Assembly (NCBI GenBank): GCA_013791765.1
Contig: VMTC01000082.1
Span: 1-64,000, forward strand
Direction: 5' to 3'
DNA from: Rhodoferax sp.
GTDB taxonomy: Bacteria; Pseudomonadota; Gammaproteobacteria; Burkholderiales; Burkholderiaceae_C
Length of the DNA: 64,000 bases
The notes under the pieces are model-generated. The model was not told the origin of the DNA. It worked only from the letters and a program-made list of their open reading frames with translations, and searched no databases. Position 1 is the first letter of the stretch, and each line of letters starts with the position of its first letter. A program made the position numbers and the translations under genes. Positions 33,343 to 43,100 of this stretch are shown in pieces.

Positions 33343-34133
33343 GGCGGGGGCTGGAAATCAACCAAGGCGCCAGCGAGTCCGGTATCGAAGTATTTCTCGA
33401 AGATGCGCCTCACGGTGCCATCGGCGCGCATGTCATTGACCAATGCGCGCCATTTATCCTGCTCAGCCTGTGACAAGGACTTCTTGGACATGATGAGGCC
33501 GTGGGGCACGGCCGGGTCGTCAAACTCCATGACAGAGCTAATGGCACGGATTTTCTTTTGCTCCAGCGCCGGGTAGTCGAAGGGCTCAATGATCATGCCC
33601 TGGATGCGGTTGAGCAGCAGCGTCTCATACAGCGGCGCGAGGCCATTGGCCTGGCTGACGCGATTGGCAAGCGTGAGTTTGTCGACCAGTCGGTTGGCAG
33701 ACTCGCTGTAGCGAAAGCTACGGATGACGCCGAGCCGAAACGACTCATTGCGCTCGAAGTCGGCCAACTGGCGCACACCGGCGTCCTGGCGCACCAGTAA
33801 ATAGTATTTGTTGCTGAAATACCAGGCAAAGCCGGCAAAACGGTTGCGCTCGGCGTTGGTGATTCCAGACAGGCTGAAGTCGAGCGCACCGGACTCGATC
33901 AGCTGCCAGATGCGCGCGCGCGACATCAGGCTCACCGTAATTTTGCAGCCGCTGCGCCGCACCAGTTCATCGGCAAAATCCTTGTCGATGCCGGTGTCGG
34001 TATCGGCCGAGTAGAGCAGACCGTGGTCATGCAAGGCCAGCGTGAGAGGACGCGAGCAGTCCGGCCCGGCCACCGCAGCAGTGGCAAGGGCGCACAGCGC
34101 TAGCATCAAGCTGCCCAAATAGCGTAGTTTCAT
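33339..34133 (-). CDS. Periplasmic amino-acid-type binding protein
   Basis: A 264-residue family-3 solute-binding protein, started at the ATG at 34131-34133; an upstream in-frame extension lacks protein-like character. Signal peptide MKLRYLGSLMLALCALATAA VAG is followed by LHDHGLLYSADTDTGIDKDF ADELVRR (SBP_bac_3). No ABC permease or ATPase is near. It overlaps the CHASE-GGDEF-EAL gene by ATGA. I infer a sensory rather than transport role, feeding the periplasmic CHASE domain. Confidence 0.8.
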   Translation of the reverse strand: MKLRYLGSLMLALCALATAAVAGPDCSRPLTLALHDHGLLYSADTDTGIDKDFADELVRRSGCKITVSLMSRARIWQLIESGALDFSLSGITNAERNRFAGFAWYFSNKYYLLVRQDAGVRQLADFERNESFRLGVIRSFRYSESANRLVDKLTLANRVSQANGLAPLYETLLLNRIQGMIIEPFDYPALEQKKIRAISSVMEFDDPAVPHGLIMSKKSLSQAEQDKWRALVNDMRADGTVRRIFEKYFDTGLAGALVDFQPPP

Positions 34134-34246
34134 GGTCTGACCCGGGTGAATAAGTGACTGGGCTGCAATTTGTGGATTGATCGTACCCGATGCGATCGCA
34201 AGCTGCACAAGGGCATTGGCAACAGGACACGCCCCAGGCAAGCCGC

Positions 34247-34285
34247 GAGCCCAAGCCCAGAGCCCAGAGCCCAGAGCCCCGAGCC
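34247..34285. repeat. Short heptamer tandem repeat
   Basis: GCCCAGA occurs three times in succession (34255-34275) with degenerate copies on both sides. It lies in the 249-bp space between the divergent binding-protein gene and radC. It may be a slippage tract or part of a control region. Confidence 0.6.
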
Positions 34286-34382
34286 AGCGTGACAGCCCTT
34301 GCGCAGGCTGGGAATATCCGGGCATCGGGCAGCTGGCAACGGTTGAGCGTCTAAACTGAAACATCTGCAAGAAGACCGAACC

Positions 34383-35129
34383 ATGCCCCTCAAAGACCTC
34401 CCCCCCGATGCCCGCCCGCGTGAGAAGCTGCTGGCGCGCGGCCCGGCTTCCTTAAGCGATGTCGAACTGCTGGCGATCCTGCTGCGCACCGGCATCAAAG
34501 GCAAGGGCGTGCTGCAGATGGCCGATGAACTCCTCAGGCTAAAGGCCCCGGCTCAAGTGGTGACGGGTAATGCTGTTTCAGACAACGCGGCAGTGGCCCC
34601 GGTTGCCGCAGGCTTTGACGGTCTTGCCGGGCTACTGGATGCGAGCGCCGACGATCTCAAGCGCATCAAGGGGCTGGGCCCATCCAAGCGCTCTGAAATC
34701 GTCGCGGTGCTGGAACTGGCCCGCCGCGCCATGGCGCAGCGGTTGCAGGAGCGCACCGTGTTGGACACGCCCGATGCGGTCAAGCATTACCTGCAGCTGC
34801 ACCTGTCCGCACGCCGCCATGAGGTCTTTGCGGTGCTGTTTCTGGACGTGCAAAACCGACTGATTGCGCTCGATGAGATGTTTCAGGGCACATTAACGCA
34901 AACCAGTGTCTACCCGCGTGAAGTGGTGCTGCGCGCCCTGCACCACCAAGCCAGTGCCGTGGTGCTGGCGCACAACCACCCCAGCGGCACGGTGCAACCG
35001 TCGCGCGCCGACGAGATGCTGACGCAGACCCTGAAAACCACCTTGGCGCTGATTGACGTGCGGGTGCTCGACCACGTCATCGTGGCCCCAGGTCAAGCGC
35101 TGTCGATGGCCGAGCGGGGCTTGATGTGA
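34383..35129 (+). CDS. radC: RadC-family JAB1/MPN protein
   Basis: A 248-residue RadC. The start [20 protein letters not shown] and helix-hairpin-helix ([15 protein letters not shown]) precede an MPN domain with the metalloprotease-like motif [14 protein letters not shown]. The family's DNA-repair role is doubtful; the biochemical function is unsettled. A stretch of about 20 Ala/Val-rich residues near 60-75 is extra relative to short RadC proteins. It overlaps the smr gene. Confidence 0.92.
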   Translation: MPLKDLPPDARPREKLLARGPASLSDVELLAILLRTGIKGKGVLQMADELLRLKAPAQVVTGNAVSDNAAVAPVAAGFDGLAGLLDASADDLKRIKGLGPSKRSEIVAVLELARRAMAQRLQERTVLDTPDAVKHYLQLHLSARRHEVFAVLFLDVQNRLIALDEMFQGTLTQTSVYPREVVLRALHHQASAVVLAHNHPSGTVQPSRADEMLTQTLKTTLALIDVRVLDHVIVAPGQALSMAERGLM

Positions 35130-35782
35130 TGACCCAGGCCGTTAAAGTGAAATCGATGACCGACCTCAAGGTGGTCAAGAAAGCCATCGCCGAGCAGGCC
35201 AAGCAGCGCAGCGAGCAGGCCAGCGCCCAAGTGAAAGCCGTCAAACAGGCGGCCAGCGACAAGGATTTATTCGTCAGAGCCGCCGGAGTCGTCCAGCCCT
35301 TGACCCACAAGCCCAAGGTACTACACAAAGTAGAGCAAAAAGTGCCACTGATGATGCAGTACCAGCAGGACGAAAAAGCGGTTCTCAAGGAGGCGATCAG
35401 CGACGAGTTTGACGTCGGCACGCTGCTCGACAGCGACGATCTGCTGAGCTTTCGTCGCCCCGGTATCGGCCCGGACGTGACGCGCAAGCTGCGCCGGGGC
35501 GACTGGTCGATCCAGCGCCAGCTGGACCTGCACGGCCTGCGCCGCGACGACGCCCGCGAAGTGCTCAGCATCTTCATCCGCGAGGCTTTCAAACAGGGCA
35601 TACGCTGCGTGCGCGTGGTGCACGGCAAGGGGCTGGGTTCGCTCGGCAAGGCGCCGATCCTCAAAAGCCGGGTGCACAGCTGGCTGGTGCAAAAAAACGA
35701 AGTGCTGGCCTTTGTGCAAGCCAAACCGGCTGACGGCGGCGGCGGCGCGCTGCTGGTGCTGCTGATGGGCTCGCGCGGTTAA
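35129..35782 (+). CDS. Smr-domain protein
   Basis: A 217-residue protein from the ATG at 35129, which overlaps the radC stop (TGATG); ATG 35156 is a possible alternative. The N-terminal third is a charged helix rich in Lys, Gln and Ala. The C-terminal Smr domain has LDLHGLRRDDAREVLSIFI, RVVHGKGLGS and VLAFVQAKPADGGGGALLVL. LDLHG and HGKG are the conserved Smr motifs, associated with nucleic-acid nicking or ribosome-linked cleavage. It forms an operon with radC. Confidence 0.88.
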   Translation: MTQAVKVKSMTDLKVVKKAIAEQAKQRSEQASAQVKAVKQAASDKDLFVRAAGVVQPLTHKPKVLHKVEQKVPLMMQYQQDEKAVLKEAISDEFDVGTLLDSDDLLSFRRPGIGPDVTRKLRRGDWSIQRQLDLHGLRRDDAREVLSIFIREAFKQGIRCVRVVHGKGLGSLGKAPILKSRVHSWLVQKNEVLAFVQAKPADGGGGALLVLLMGSRG

Positions 35783-35795
35783 GGGCAGTGATGCC

Positions 35796-36206
35796 TTAGC
35801 CATCCTGGTTGCGCATAAAGTCTGCGGTCTTGAAGAAGGCCTCGCGCAGTTGGCTGCGCAACGCGTCGGACACGGCGACCCCACCCATCGCCTGGTCCAT
35901 GCAGGCCAGCCACTGGTCTCGCTCGCGCAGACCAATCTTGAACGGCAGATGGCGGCCCCGCAGGCGCGGGTGGCCAAAGCGCTGCACATAATGCTGCGGC
36001 CCACCGAGCCAGCCACACAAAAACCAGAACAGCTTTTGCCGCGCATCGTCGAGCACGCTGCCATGCACGGCACGCAGTTCAGCGTAAGCCGGCTCCAGGT
36101 CCATCAGGTCATAGAAACGCGCCACCAGGGCCTGCACCTGGGGCTCACCGCCGATCTGATCGAACGGCGTACCAGCAACAGGTTCTTTCTCGATATTCAT
36201 AGTCAA
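35796..36206 (-). CDS. Group II truncated haemoglobin
   Basis: A 136-residue (or 134 from the second Met) trHbO-type globin. Visible are PFDQIGGEPQVQALVARFYD, LFWFLCGWLGGPQHYVQRFG and HPRLRGRHLPFKIG, with the proximal His in the latter and GWLGGPQHY characteristic of the group. It binds oxygen or nitric oxide in the cytoplasm. It is convergent with smr, with 13 bases between the stops. Confidence 0.93.
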   Translation of the reverse strand: MTMNIEKEPVAGTPFDQIGGEPQVQALVARFYDLMDLEPAYAELRAVHGSVLDDARQKLFWFLCGWLGGPQHYVQRFGHPRLRGRHLPFKIGLRERDQWLACMDQAMGGVAVSDALRSQLREAFFKTADFMRNQDG

Positions 36207-36250
36207 ATTGGCCTATAGCCCACGTATCCATTGAATAAGTAGCTATCAAC
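36205..36250 (+). repeat. Dispersed repeat, copy 8
   Basis: Orientation A: GGCCTATAGCCCACGTATCC then ATTGAATAAGTAGCTATCAA. One of the best-preserved copies. It begins at the 5' end of the haemoglobin gene, so it lies in that gene's leader. Confidence 0.88.
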
Positions 36251-36431
36251 AACATAGCATTATTGCAAAATACCTCACGCCACCTGGCGCGTGCCCCGAC
36301 ACTCGGTCTGAGCGTAACGGCTGCATCCTCAAAGCGGCCTTCTCGGCGGAGGTAGTCATTGATGAGAAGTTGACTCATGCTGTCCCTGATGTTGTGGGGC
36401 AATTCTAGGGGGGCCTCAATATCTAGAGGAA

Positions 36432-36487
36432 ATTCGGCTCTAGTCCTCGTCGATAGTGCGCAAAAAGCTATATGTTTGATAGCAAAT
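36432..36487 (+). repeat. Dispersed repeat, copy 9
   Basis: Orientation A with extra bases: GGCTCTAGTCCTCGTCGATA, then GTGCGCAAAAAGCTATATG and TTGATAGCAAA. Bases 36251-36431 between copies 8 and 9 hold no credible gene. Confidence 0.7.
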
Positions 36488-36576
36488 ATGAAAGGCCAAA
36501 AACTCTGAGGCCACAGGCGCGTGTAGGTTCTCAGAATGAATGCAAAAATCTCAGAACTTGCAAAATCGCAGAGGCG

Positions 36577-36611
36577 TTGACGCCTTGTAGTGTTTGTCAT
36601 AACATACAAAC
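36577..36611 (+). promoter_or_regulatory. Promoter and palindromic operator of the toxin-antitoxin pair
   Basis: TTGACG (36577-36582) and TAACAT (36600-36605) are spaced by 17 bases, a good sigma-70 arrangement. A near-palindrome GTTTGT-N8-ACAAAC (36592-36611) covers the -10 element and is the likely autoregulatory site for the antitoxin. A second small palindrome GGCGT-TG-ACGCC overlaps the -35. The ribosome site GAAAGGAG lies six bases before the ATG. Confidence 0.7.
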
Positions 36612-36636
36612 ATTACTTCCTTGAAAGGAGATCAAC

Positions 36637-36897
36637 ATGTCAGTTCACACTTTTTCTAGCCGCGACTTCACTCGCGACGTATCGGCGGCCAAGCGGGCTG
36701 CTGTCGATGGGCCTGTGTTCATCACTGATCGTGGTCGCCCAGCCTTTGCGCTACTCAAGATTGACGACTATTACCGTATCGTCGGCCAGGGCGAACCAAC
36801 GTTCCTGAGCGTGATGGACGGCATTCCTGGAGGAATCGGTATCGAGTTCAACCCGCTGCGACTGGACATTCAGAGTCGTCCTGCCGAATTTGACTAA
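36637..36897 (+). CDS. Phd/YefM-family antitoxin
   Basis: An 86-residue DNA-binding antitoxin. The N-terminus HTFSSRDFTRDVSAAKRAAV DGPVFITDRGRPAFALLKID is the Phd/YefM fold that binds operator DNA, and the Pro/Glu-containing tail probably wraps the toxin. It precedes the PIN toxin by eight bases. Autorepression through the operator at 36592-36611 is expected. Confidence 0.9.
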   Translation: MSVHTFSSRDFTRDVSAAKRAAVDGPVFITDRGRPAFALLKIDDYYRIVGQGEPTFLSVMDGIPGGIGIEFNPLRLDIQSRPAEFD

Positions 36898-36905
36898 AGG
36901 CACTG

Positions 36906-37328
36906 ATGTTCATCCTCGATACCAATGTGATTTCCGAATTGCGTCATGGCAAGCCTAACCAGTCACCCGAAGTGCGCAAATGGGCCGCAGAACAGTCCAC
37001 TGGCGGGCTATTCTTGTCGGTCATCACGATCCTGGAACTGGAAAAAGGAATTTTGGCGTTGGAGCGACGCGTACCACCGCAAGGCGGTGCGCTGCGCATC
37101 TGGCTGGGTGGCGTTCGATCCGCATTCGCAGGTCGAATTTTGCCTTTTACAGATCACGCTGCAACCATCTGCGCGGCACTTCATGTGCCTGATCCGCGTT
37201 CAGAGCGTGACGCCATGATCGCTGCTACAGCCATCGAGCATGGATTCACGGTGGTCACACGCAATAGGCAGGATTTTGTCAACACAGGTGTGCCTCTTTT
37301 AAATCCCTGGTCCGAAACTGTACCGTAG
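36906..37328 (+). CDS. PIN-domain toxin (VapC/FitB-like)
   Basis: A 140-residue PIN ribonuclease. The acidic active-site residues are visible in ILDTNVISELRHG, ITILELEKGI and SERDAMIAATAIEHGFTVVT (Asp), with a final RNRQDF. Such toxins cut tRNA or rRNA when the antitoxin decays. It is paired with a Phd/YefM antitoxin, a common combination. Confidence 0.92.
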   Translation: MFILDTNVISELRHGKPNQSPEVRKWAAEQSTGGLFLSVITILELEKGILALERRVPPQGGALRIWLGGVRSAFAGRILPFTDHAATICAALHVPDPRSERDAMIAATAIEHGFTVVTRNRQDFVNTGVPLLNPWSETVP

Positions 37329-37439
37329 GATTTTTGCAGGTATTTTGCGAAATTTGGCTGTCTCATTGTCAAAATGGATGCAAAAGTCATTGGCTACAAA
37401 TGCGTTGTTTTTGCGCCAGTTCTGAGAGAAAAAGTGCGT

Positions 37440-37489
37440 CAATCAGCCTCTAGCCCCCGTACCTATTGCTTCAGTAGCTATCAAATTTA
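37440..37489 (+). repeat. Dispersed repeat, copy 10
   Basis: Orientation A: CAGCCTCTAGCCCCCGTACC, then TATTGCTTCAGTAGCTATCA. A well-preserved copy that ends at the stop codon of the permease gene. With copies 8 and 9 it brackets the toxin-antitoxin pair. Confidence 0.88.
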
Positions 37490-40006
37490 CTGAGCTGCAC
37501 GCCGCAGCGTTTCGACCACCGGGCGGCGCAGCACGTCGCGCAGGCCCCACCAACCGGCCGCCAGCGCCAGCAGCGCGCCGCTCAGGGACCCCAGCAGTGG
37601 TACCCAGAGCGAGACGATCCAGTCAAACTCGAACACATAGCGCGCCAGCGCCCAACCGACCGCGCTGGCCACCATGGAAGCCAGAAAACCGGCCAGCAGG
37701 CCGACTCCGATCAGCTCGATGCGCTGCACCTGGCGCAGCAGGCTGCTTTTGGCGCCGACGGCGCGCATGATGGCGAATTCACGGGCGCGCTCCTCGCGCG
37801 TGGCGGTGACGGCGGCAAACAGAACCACCAGGCCGGCGGCCAGCGTGAAGGCAAACAAGAACTCCACCGCGCCGATCACCTGATCCATCACGCGTTGCAC
37901 CTGGGCCAAGGTGGCCGTCATGTCGACGCTGGTGATGTTGGGGAACGCGCGCACCAGCGAATTGTCAAAACCGGGCAACGGCGGCGCCTTGAAAGCGCTC
38001 ATGAAAGTACTGGGCACGCCCGGCAACTGGCTGACCGGGTACATGACAAAGAAATTGGCCCGCATCGAGCCCCAGTCGACCTTTCGCAAGGAGGTGATCT
38101 CGGTCTCGGTCTGGACGCCGCCGACATCAAAGCGCATGCGGTCGCCCAGATTTAGGCCCAGCGTCTTGGCAATGCCCTCTTCCACGCTGATGGCGCCCTG
38201 CTCCTCGGCCAGCCAGCGCCCGCCAACCAGCACATTTTGGGCCGGTTGCTGGGCACTGTGTGACAGGTTGAACTCGCGGTCCACCAGGCGCCGGGCACGC
38301 TCATCGGCATAGTCGTCGGGTGTGACCGCCTTGCCATTGATCGCAACCAGACGCGCGCGAATCATGGGGTACCAGTCAAATTTGGAAACACCCGCAGTGC
38401 GCAGCGCAGCAGCAAATGCATCGCCCTGCTCCGGCATGACGTTGATGACAAAACGGTTCGGCGCGTCCTTTGGTGTGGCCTGACGCCAACTGTTGATCAG
38501 GTCGGTGCGTAAGAGCACCAGCAGCACCAGCGCCAGCAAACCCAGCGCCAGACTACTCACCTGGACCACGGCATAGGCCGGCCTGGCCGAAATCTGGCGC
38601 ATCGCCAGAATCACGGCGCGCGGCGCGGTGCGCTCGTTGACCAGGCGGCGCAGCAGCATGACCGCGCCCCAACTGAGCACCGCAAACAGCCCCGTGGCCA
38701 CTGCAAAGCCGCCCACCGCAATCAGACCGAGCTTGACATCACTGCTGGCGGCCAGCAGCAGCACGGCAAAACCGACCACGCCCAGACCCAGCACACCGAT
38801 TGAAGCGGGTTTGAGGTTGCCCACATCGCGGCGGATCACGCGCAGTGGCGGCACCTGCGCCAGTTGCAGCACCGGCGGCAGGCCAAAGGCCAAGAGCAGC
38901 GTCAGGCCCATGCCCAGGCCAAAAAACACTGGCCACAGGCCTGCGGCGGGCAGCGCCGCTGCCACCAAGCCCGCCAACAGCAGCACAAAGCCGTAATGCA
39001 CCGCGTAACCGATGGCAACGCCGAGCGTACTGGCCAACAGGCCGATCAGCGTGAACTCAAAGGCGTAGCTGGCGGCGATGCTGCGCTGGCTCAGGCCCAG
39101 CACACGCAGCATGGCGCAATCGTCCAGATGATTGGCCGCAAAGCCGCGCGCCGCCAGCGCCACCGCCACGGCACTCAGGAGCGCCGCGAGCAAGGCAATC
39201 AGGTTGAGGAATTTCTCGGCGCGCTCGAGCGTCTGGCCCAGTTCCGGGCGCCCCCCTTGCAGCGACTCCACGCGCACGCCGCGTACCTCGGGCTTCTTGA
39301 CCTCAAGCTCGGCCCAGTCGACAAAGGCCTTGACGCTCTTGTCGGTGCCTGCCACGGCCAGACGATAGGTCAACCGGCTGGCGGGCTGGATCAAGCCGGT
39401 GGCGACCACGTCGGCCTGGTTGATCATCACGCGTGGCGCAAAGTTCATGAAGCCCGCGCCGCGGTCCGGCTCGCTCACAATGATTTTCCCAATGCGCAGG
39501 CGGCTGTCACCCAGCAGCACGGCGTCGCCCATCTTCGCCCCCAGCGCGTCCAGCAAGGTCGCGTCGACCCATGCCTCCCCTAGCTGCGGAATAGTGTCGG
39601 TGATGCCAGCGGGCGCACCCGGCTCACTGCTGAGCTGCAACTTGCCGCGCAGCGGATAACCGGGTGCCACCACCTTCAAGGCCACCAGTTTGCTCATTCC
39701 ACCAAGGGCCTCGGAGGCGCGCGCCATGGTCGGAAAGCCCAGAGTTTGCACCACATCCAGGCCCAACGCGCGCGCTTTCTCTGCAAAAGCTGCGGGTGTG
39801 ACGTTGTCGCTGGAAATCAACGCGTCGCCCCCGAGCAACTGGCGCGCATCGCGCTGCAAGCCTCCCTTGAGCCGGTCGGCAAAGAAGCCCACCGCCGTCA
39901 AGGCCGCCACCGCCAGCGTGACCGCCACAATCAGCAAGCGCAGTTCGCCGGAGCGCAAGTCGCGCCATAAAGAACGGGCGCCCAAGCGCCAGAATGTAAT
40001 GTTCAT
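37487..40006 (-). CDS. FtsX-type ABC transporter permease (YbbP-like)
   Basis: An 839-residue membrane protein with an N-terminal MacB-like periplasmic domain (ADRLKGGLQRDARQLLGGDA LISSDN), one FtsX core near 260-400 and a second near 690-830, which gives about ten helices. This is the long YbbP/COG3127 architecture, predicted to be mechanotransmitting rather than a classical pore. The partner ATPase (YbbA) usually sits next to it but is not seen here. Substrate unknown. Confidence 0.88.
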   Translation of the reverse strand: MNITFWRLGARSLWRDLRSGELRLLIVAVTLAVAALTAVGFFADRLKGGLQRDARQLLGGDALISSDNVTPAAFAEKARALGLDVVQTLGFPTMARASEALGGMSKLVALKVVAPGYPLRGKLQLSSEPGAPAGITDTIPQLGEAWVDATLLDALGAKMGDAVLLGDSRLRIGKIIVSEPDRGAGFMNFAPRVMINQADVVATGLIQPASRLTYRLAVAGTDKSVKAFVDWAELEVKKPEVRGVRVESLQGGRPELGQTLERAEKFLNLIALLAALLSAVAVALAARGFAANHLDDCAMLRVLGLSQRSIAASYAFEFTLIGLLASTLGVAIGYAVHYGFVLLLAGLVAAALPAAGLWPVFFGLGMGLTLLLAFGLPPVLQLAQVPPLRVIRRDVGNLKPASIGVLGLGVVGFAVLLLAASSDVKLGLIAVGGFAVATGLFAVLSWGAVMLLRRLVNERTAPRAVILAMRQISARPAYAVVQVSSLALGLLALVLLVLLRTDLINSWRQATPKDAPNRFVINVMPEQGDAFAAALRTAGVSKFDWYPMIRARLVAINGKAVTPDDYADERARRLVDREFNLSHSAQQPAQNVLVGGRWLAEEQGAISVEEGIAKTLGLNLGDRMRFDVGGVQTETEITSLRKVDWGSMRANFFVMYPVSQLPGVPSTFMSAFKAPPLPGFDNSLVRAFPNITSVDMTATLAQVQRVMDQVIGAVEFLFAFTLAAGLVVLFAAVTATREERAREFAIMRAVGAKSSLLRQVQRIELIGVGLLAGFLASMVASAVGWALARYVFEFDWIVSLWVPLLGSLSGALLALAAGWWGLRDVLRRPVVETLRRAAQ

Positions 40007-40111
40007 GGCCGCTACCTTAGCGCACTCGCCAAAGCTTTGCCGCCGGGGCGGTGTATGGCCTTGAAACCAGTCAGCCGATGCAATCGAAGTTGCCCCTCAG
40101 CAATAGGGGCT

Positions 40112-40132
40112 AACCCGCCGCACGGGCGGGTT
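40112..40132. terminator. GC hairpin downstream of the giant FecR gene
   Basis: AACCCGCC-gcac-GGGCGGGTT forms an eight to nine base-pair stem 14 bases beyond the minus-strand stop of the giant gene. No T run follows on the minus strand, so it is only a candidate terminator. Confidence 0.45.
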
Positions 40133-40145
40133 GGCAAGTGGTCGG

Positions 40146-43100
40146 TCAGCGCTTAAACACCGCCACACCGGAGACCGTCCCGGCGTTGGCACCTGTTTTT
40201 TCAAAACCATAGGTGATGGCTGCCGCCGCCGCACCCGCGCCAGCGAAGCCCCCGCCCAGGGTGCCGAAGTTGCTGGTACCGCAGGCGCCTGACTGGCAAG
40301 TGACGGCCAGGGCGCCCGGTCCGCTGAGTCGGCTGTCGGTGAAGAAGCTGGCGCGTTGCTGGATCGGCACGTTGGTGGCCACAGCGTCCAGGGTGGCGCC
40401 GCCCGCCGTCACATTCACGCCCACATTGACAGTCTGCGCCGTGAAGTTGGCACTGAGAGAAGCGGTGTTCAGCGTCCCGGCCACGCCCGCCTGATCTGTT
40501 GGCTGCGTGTTACCCGCCAGCACATAGGAATATGTTCCAGTGGTCGGCAAGGTCACCGGCCCGGTCATGACCGGGCCCCACAAGGTATGGGCACCGCCGG
40601 TGAGCGTCACCTCGTGTGACGCACCGGTCGCGCGGTCAATCACGTTCACCAACGTTCCTGCATCCCAACGGCCCCAACTGAAAGCCTCGCCAGCGATCAT
40701 CACGCTGCCCCGGTCAGAAAAACTGCCACTCTCATGCTGGATGGTTTCACTGCCACCGCCGCCCGATGTGTGGTCGAACTGCGTCAGATTGCCCGCCCCA
40801 TCGGTCACAACCTGCGTCTCGTTGTTGTAGGCGCCATCCGCCATGACCTTGGGAACGACCGTCCCTGGGTCACTGATCGACGTCAACACCACGCGGTACG
40901 GTGTGGCCGGGTCATTGGCCACGGCGGCCTGCAGTGCTGCGACACCCTGCACAAATTCATAATTTATATCGGGCACCGTCACCTGGCCCTGAAGATTGAA
41001 TTTGAGCATGGCACCATCCATGGCGGCGCCCACCAGTTGGCCGGCCAGACTGCCATTGGCACCAGCACCGTCAACCGTCACGCTCAGGTAGCCTGCTTGC
41101 GCAGGCGAGCGGTAACTGTCAGCAAAGAAACCGCTCATGGTGTTGTTATTGAGGTAGTGCAGCGGCGCGCTGGCCGTGCTGGCAATCCAGTTATGGCCGT
41201 TCACCGTGGTATCGAGATAGACCGCCACCGTTTGCGCCGTGAAATTGGCGGTTAGCGACGTGGTGGCGTCGAAGGTGCCATGGATGGGACTCGACAGGCT
41301 GGTGACATCACCTGCCACAAAGGTGTAAACAGCATTGGTGGCGGTCAGCACCTCGGCCAGATAAACCGGCGTAGGCTCGGGCGCAGTGATCCAATGGAAC
41401 TGTCCAGCGCCCGGTGTATAGCTGAAGCTATTGGCAACGGTTGACCCTTCATGCCACTTCCCCCACTGGATCGTTCCGCTGCCGCTGCCCACTGGTGCAA
41501 ACACGGTCGAACCCGCTGGCGTGACCAAGGTACTGCTGCCGTTGCCGCCCCAACTGGTCAACACGCCAGCCGCGCCGGTCGTGATGGCATCCGTTGATTC
41601 CTGAATATCCCAGCCATTGGCAATCAACGTTGTGCCGGTCGGCGCCGCTGCCGCGTTGCTAACGCCCGGGTTGGCGCTAACCAGCATGCGGTCAAAGGCC
41701 AGCAGGCCTGCCACATTCATGCCCTCGGCCGGCGCGTTGTCCCAAAAACTGTAGTGAACCATCGCACCGGCATAGTTCTGGCCGGTGAACGCACCATTTA
41801 TATTACCGCTGCACGTGACACAGAACTCAGTCGCCCCAGAAATGGGGAATGTGTCGACCTTAATCAACGGCGCTGATTCATGAAAACGCGCACCCGTTAT
41901 TCCAAAATTAAAATTGATCGGCAGGTTGTTGCTGTCCAGGCTCCAGTACTTGGCGCCGATCTGTCCAGCCAGCGCCAGACTTACCGTCTGATTGGTGAAA
42001 TCCGCGCTCAACAAAGCGGTGCTGACAGAACCACTGGCCCAGCTGTTCTGGTCCATTGACGAAGAGGCCACCAAGTCATACGCAAAAGTGCCCATCAACG
42101 GACCGGTCTGAATACCGGGGTAAATCACGGAAAAGTCCAGATAACCTTCTTGCCCGTACATGTAGACCGGCAACATGCCCGAGCCCGAGCCGTGCTCGTT
42201 GGGCGCCAGCACATACTGTGAGCTTGAGTTGACGCTTGACACGGTGTCCCAGACGCCAAACGTGATGCCGTTGGGCGTGGTGGTCGACACCGTGGCCGTG
42301 CTGGCACCCACCAGCTGATCGGTTCTGTAGCCAGAGCCATTGCCATTGCCATATTTTTCAGTGAAAAGGGTTGGGTTGGCCAGCGGCATGACATCGCCCG
42401 GCGCCGCCATAAAGTTGAAGCCGCCACCATAGGCGCCGGTATAAGCCACCGCCGTAGCGGTTGCGCTGTAGGCAGCCAGCGGGCCTGCCACGTTCACCGT
42501 GGGGGCGGTTGCAGTGGTGAAGGCGAGCAGACCCTGGATCGAATCAGTCGCCGGGCCATAGGGCATCACACTAGGCCAGAGGTTGTACGACATGCCGGCA
42601 CTGGCGGCCAGGCTACCGGCAAAACTGCCGCCCAGATCAGCGCTGTAACCGGTTGCCCCGGCGGCACAAGTACCCACGCAACTTGTCGTCAGGAAGCTGG
42701 CGCTGGGCACACCGAAGCCACCGTCCGGGCCAATGGGCAGCGCGGTTGCGGCGACGTTGAAGGTACCTGCCATAGGCCCACTGGCCAAGGTCAGTTTCAG
42801 CGCCGCATCCACCGTTTGCAGGGTGAAGTTGGCGCTAAGTGTCGCGCTGTTAAGGATGCCCAGGTTGCCGAACGCATCAACCGGTGTGGTGCTGGCGGCC
42901 AGGGTGTAAGTGCTCGTTCCCACCAGCGACGGCATGTAGTTGGCGGGCGGCGGCAACAGCACCGCCCACAGGCTGGCGACGGGCGTGTAGGCGTAGGTGT
43001 TGGCCGAATTGGCATTGTCCGTGACGGTGACGGTGGCCCCCGCCCAGCGCCCGCCGTAGATGCTGTTGTCGGCGAGCTTGAAGGTGTCCGCCGCCACGCC

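Noticed and set aside
36145-36609. A 154-codon minus-strand open frame before the toxin-antitoxin pair.
   Set aside because: It runs through two dispersed repeats and into the haemoglobin start, with no recognisable domain. A short remnant gene in 36270-36420 cannot be excluded.
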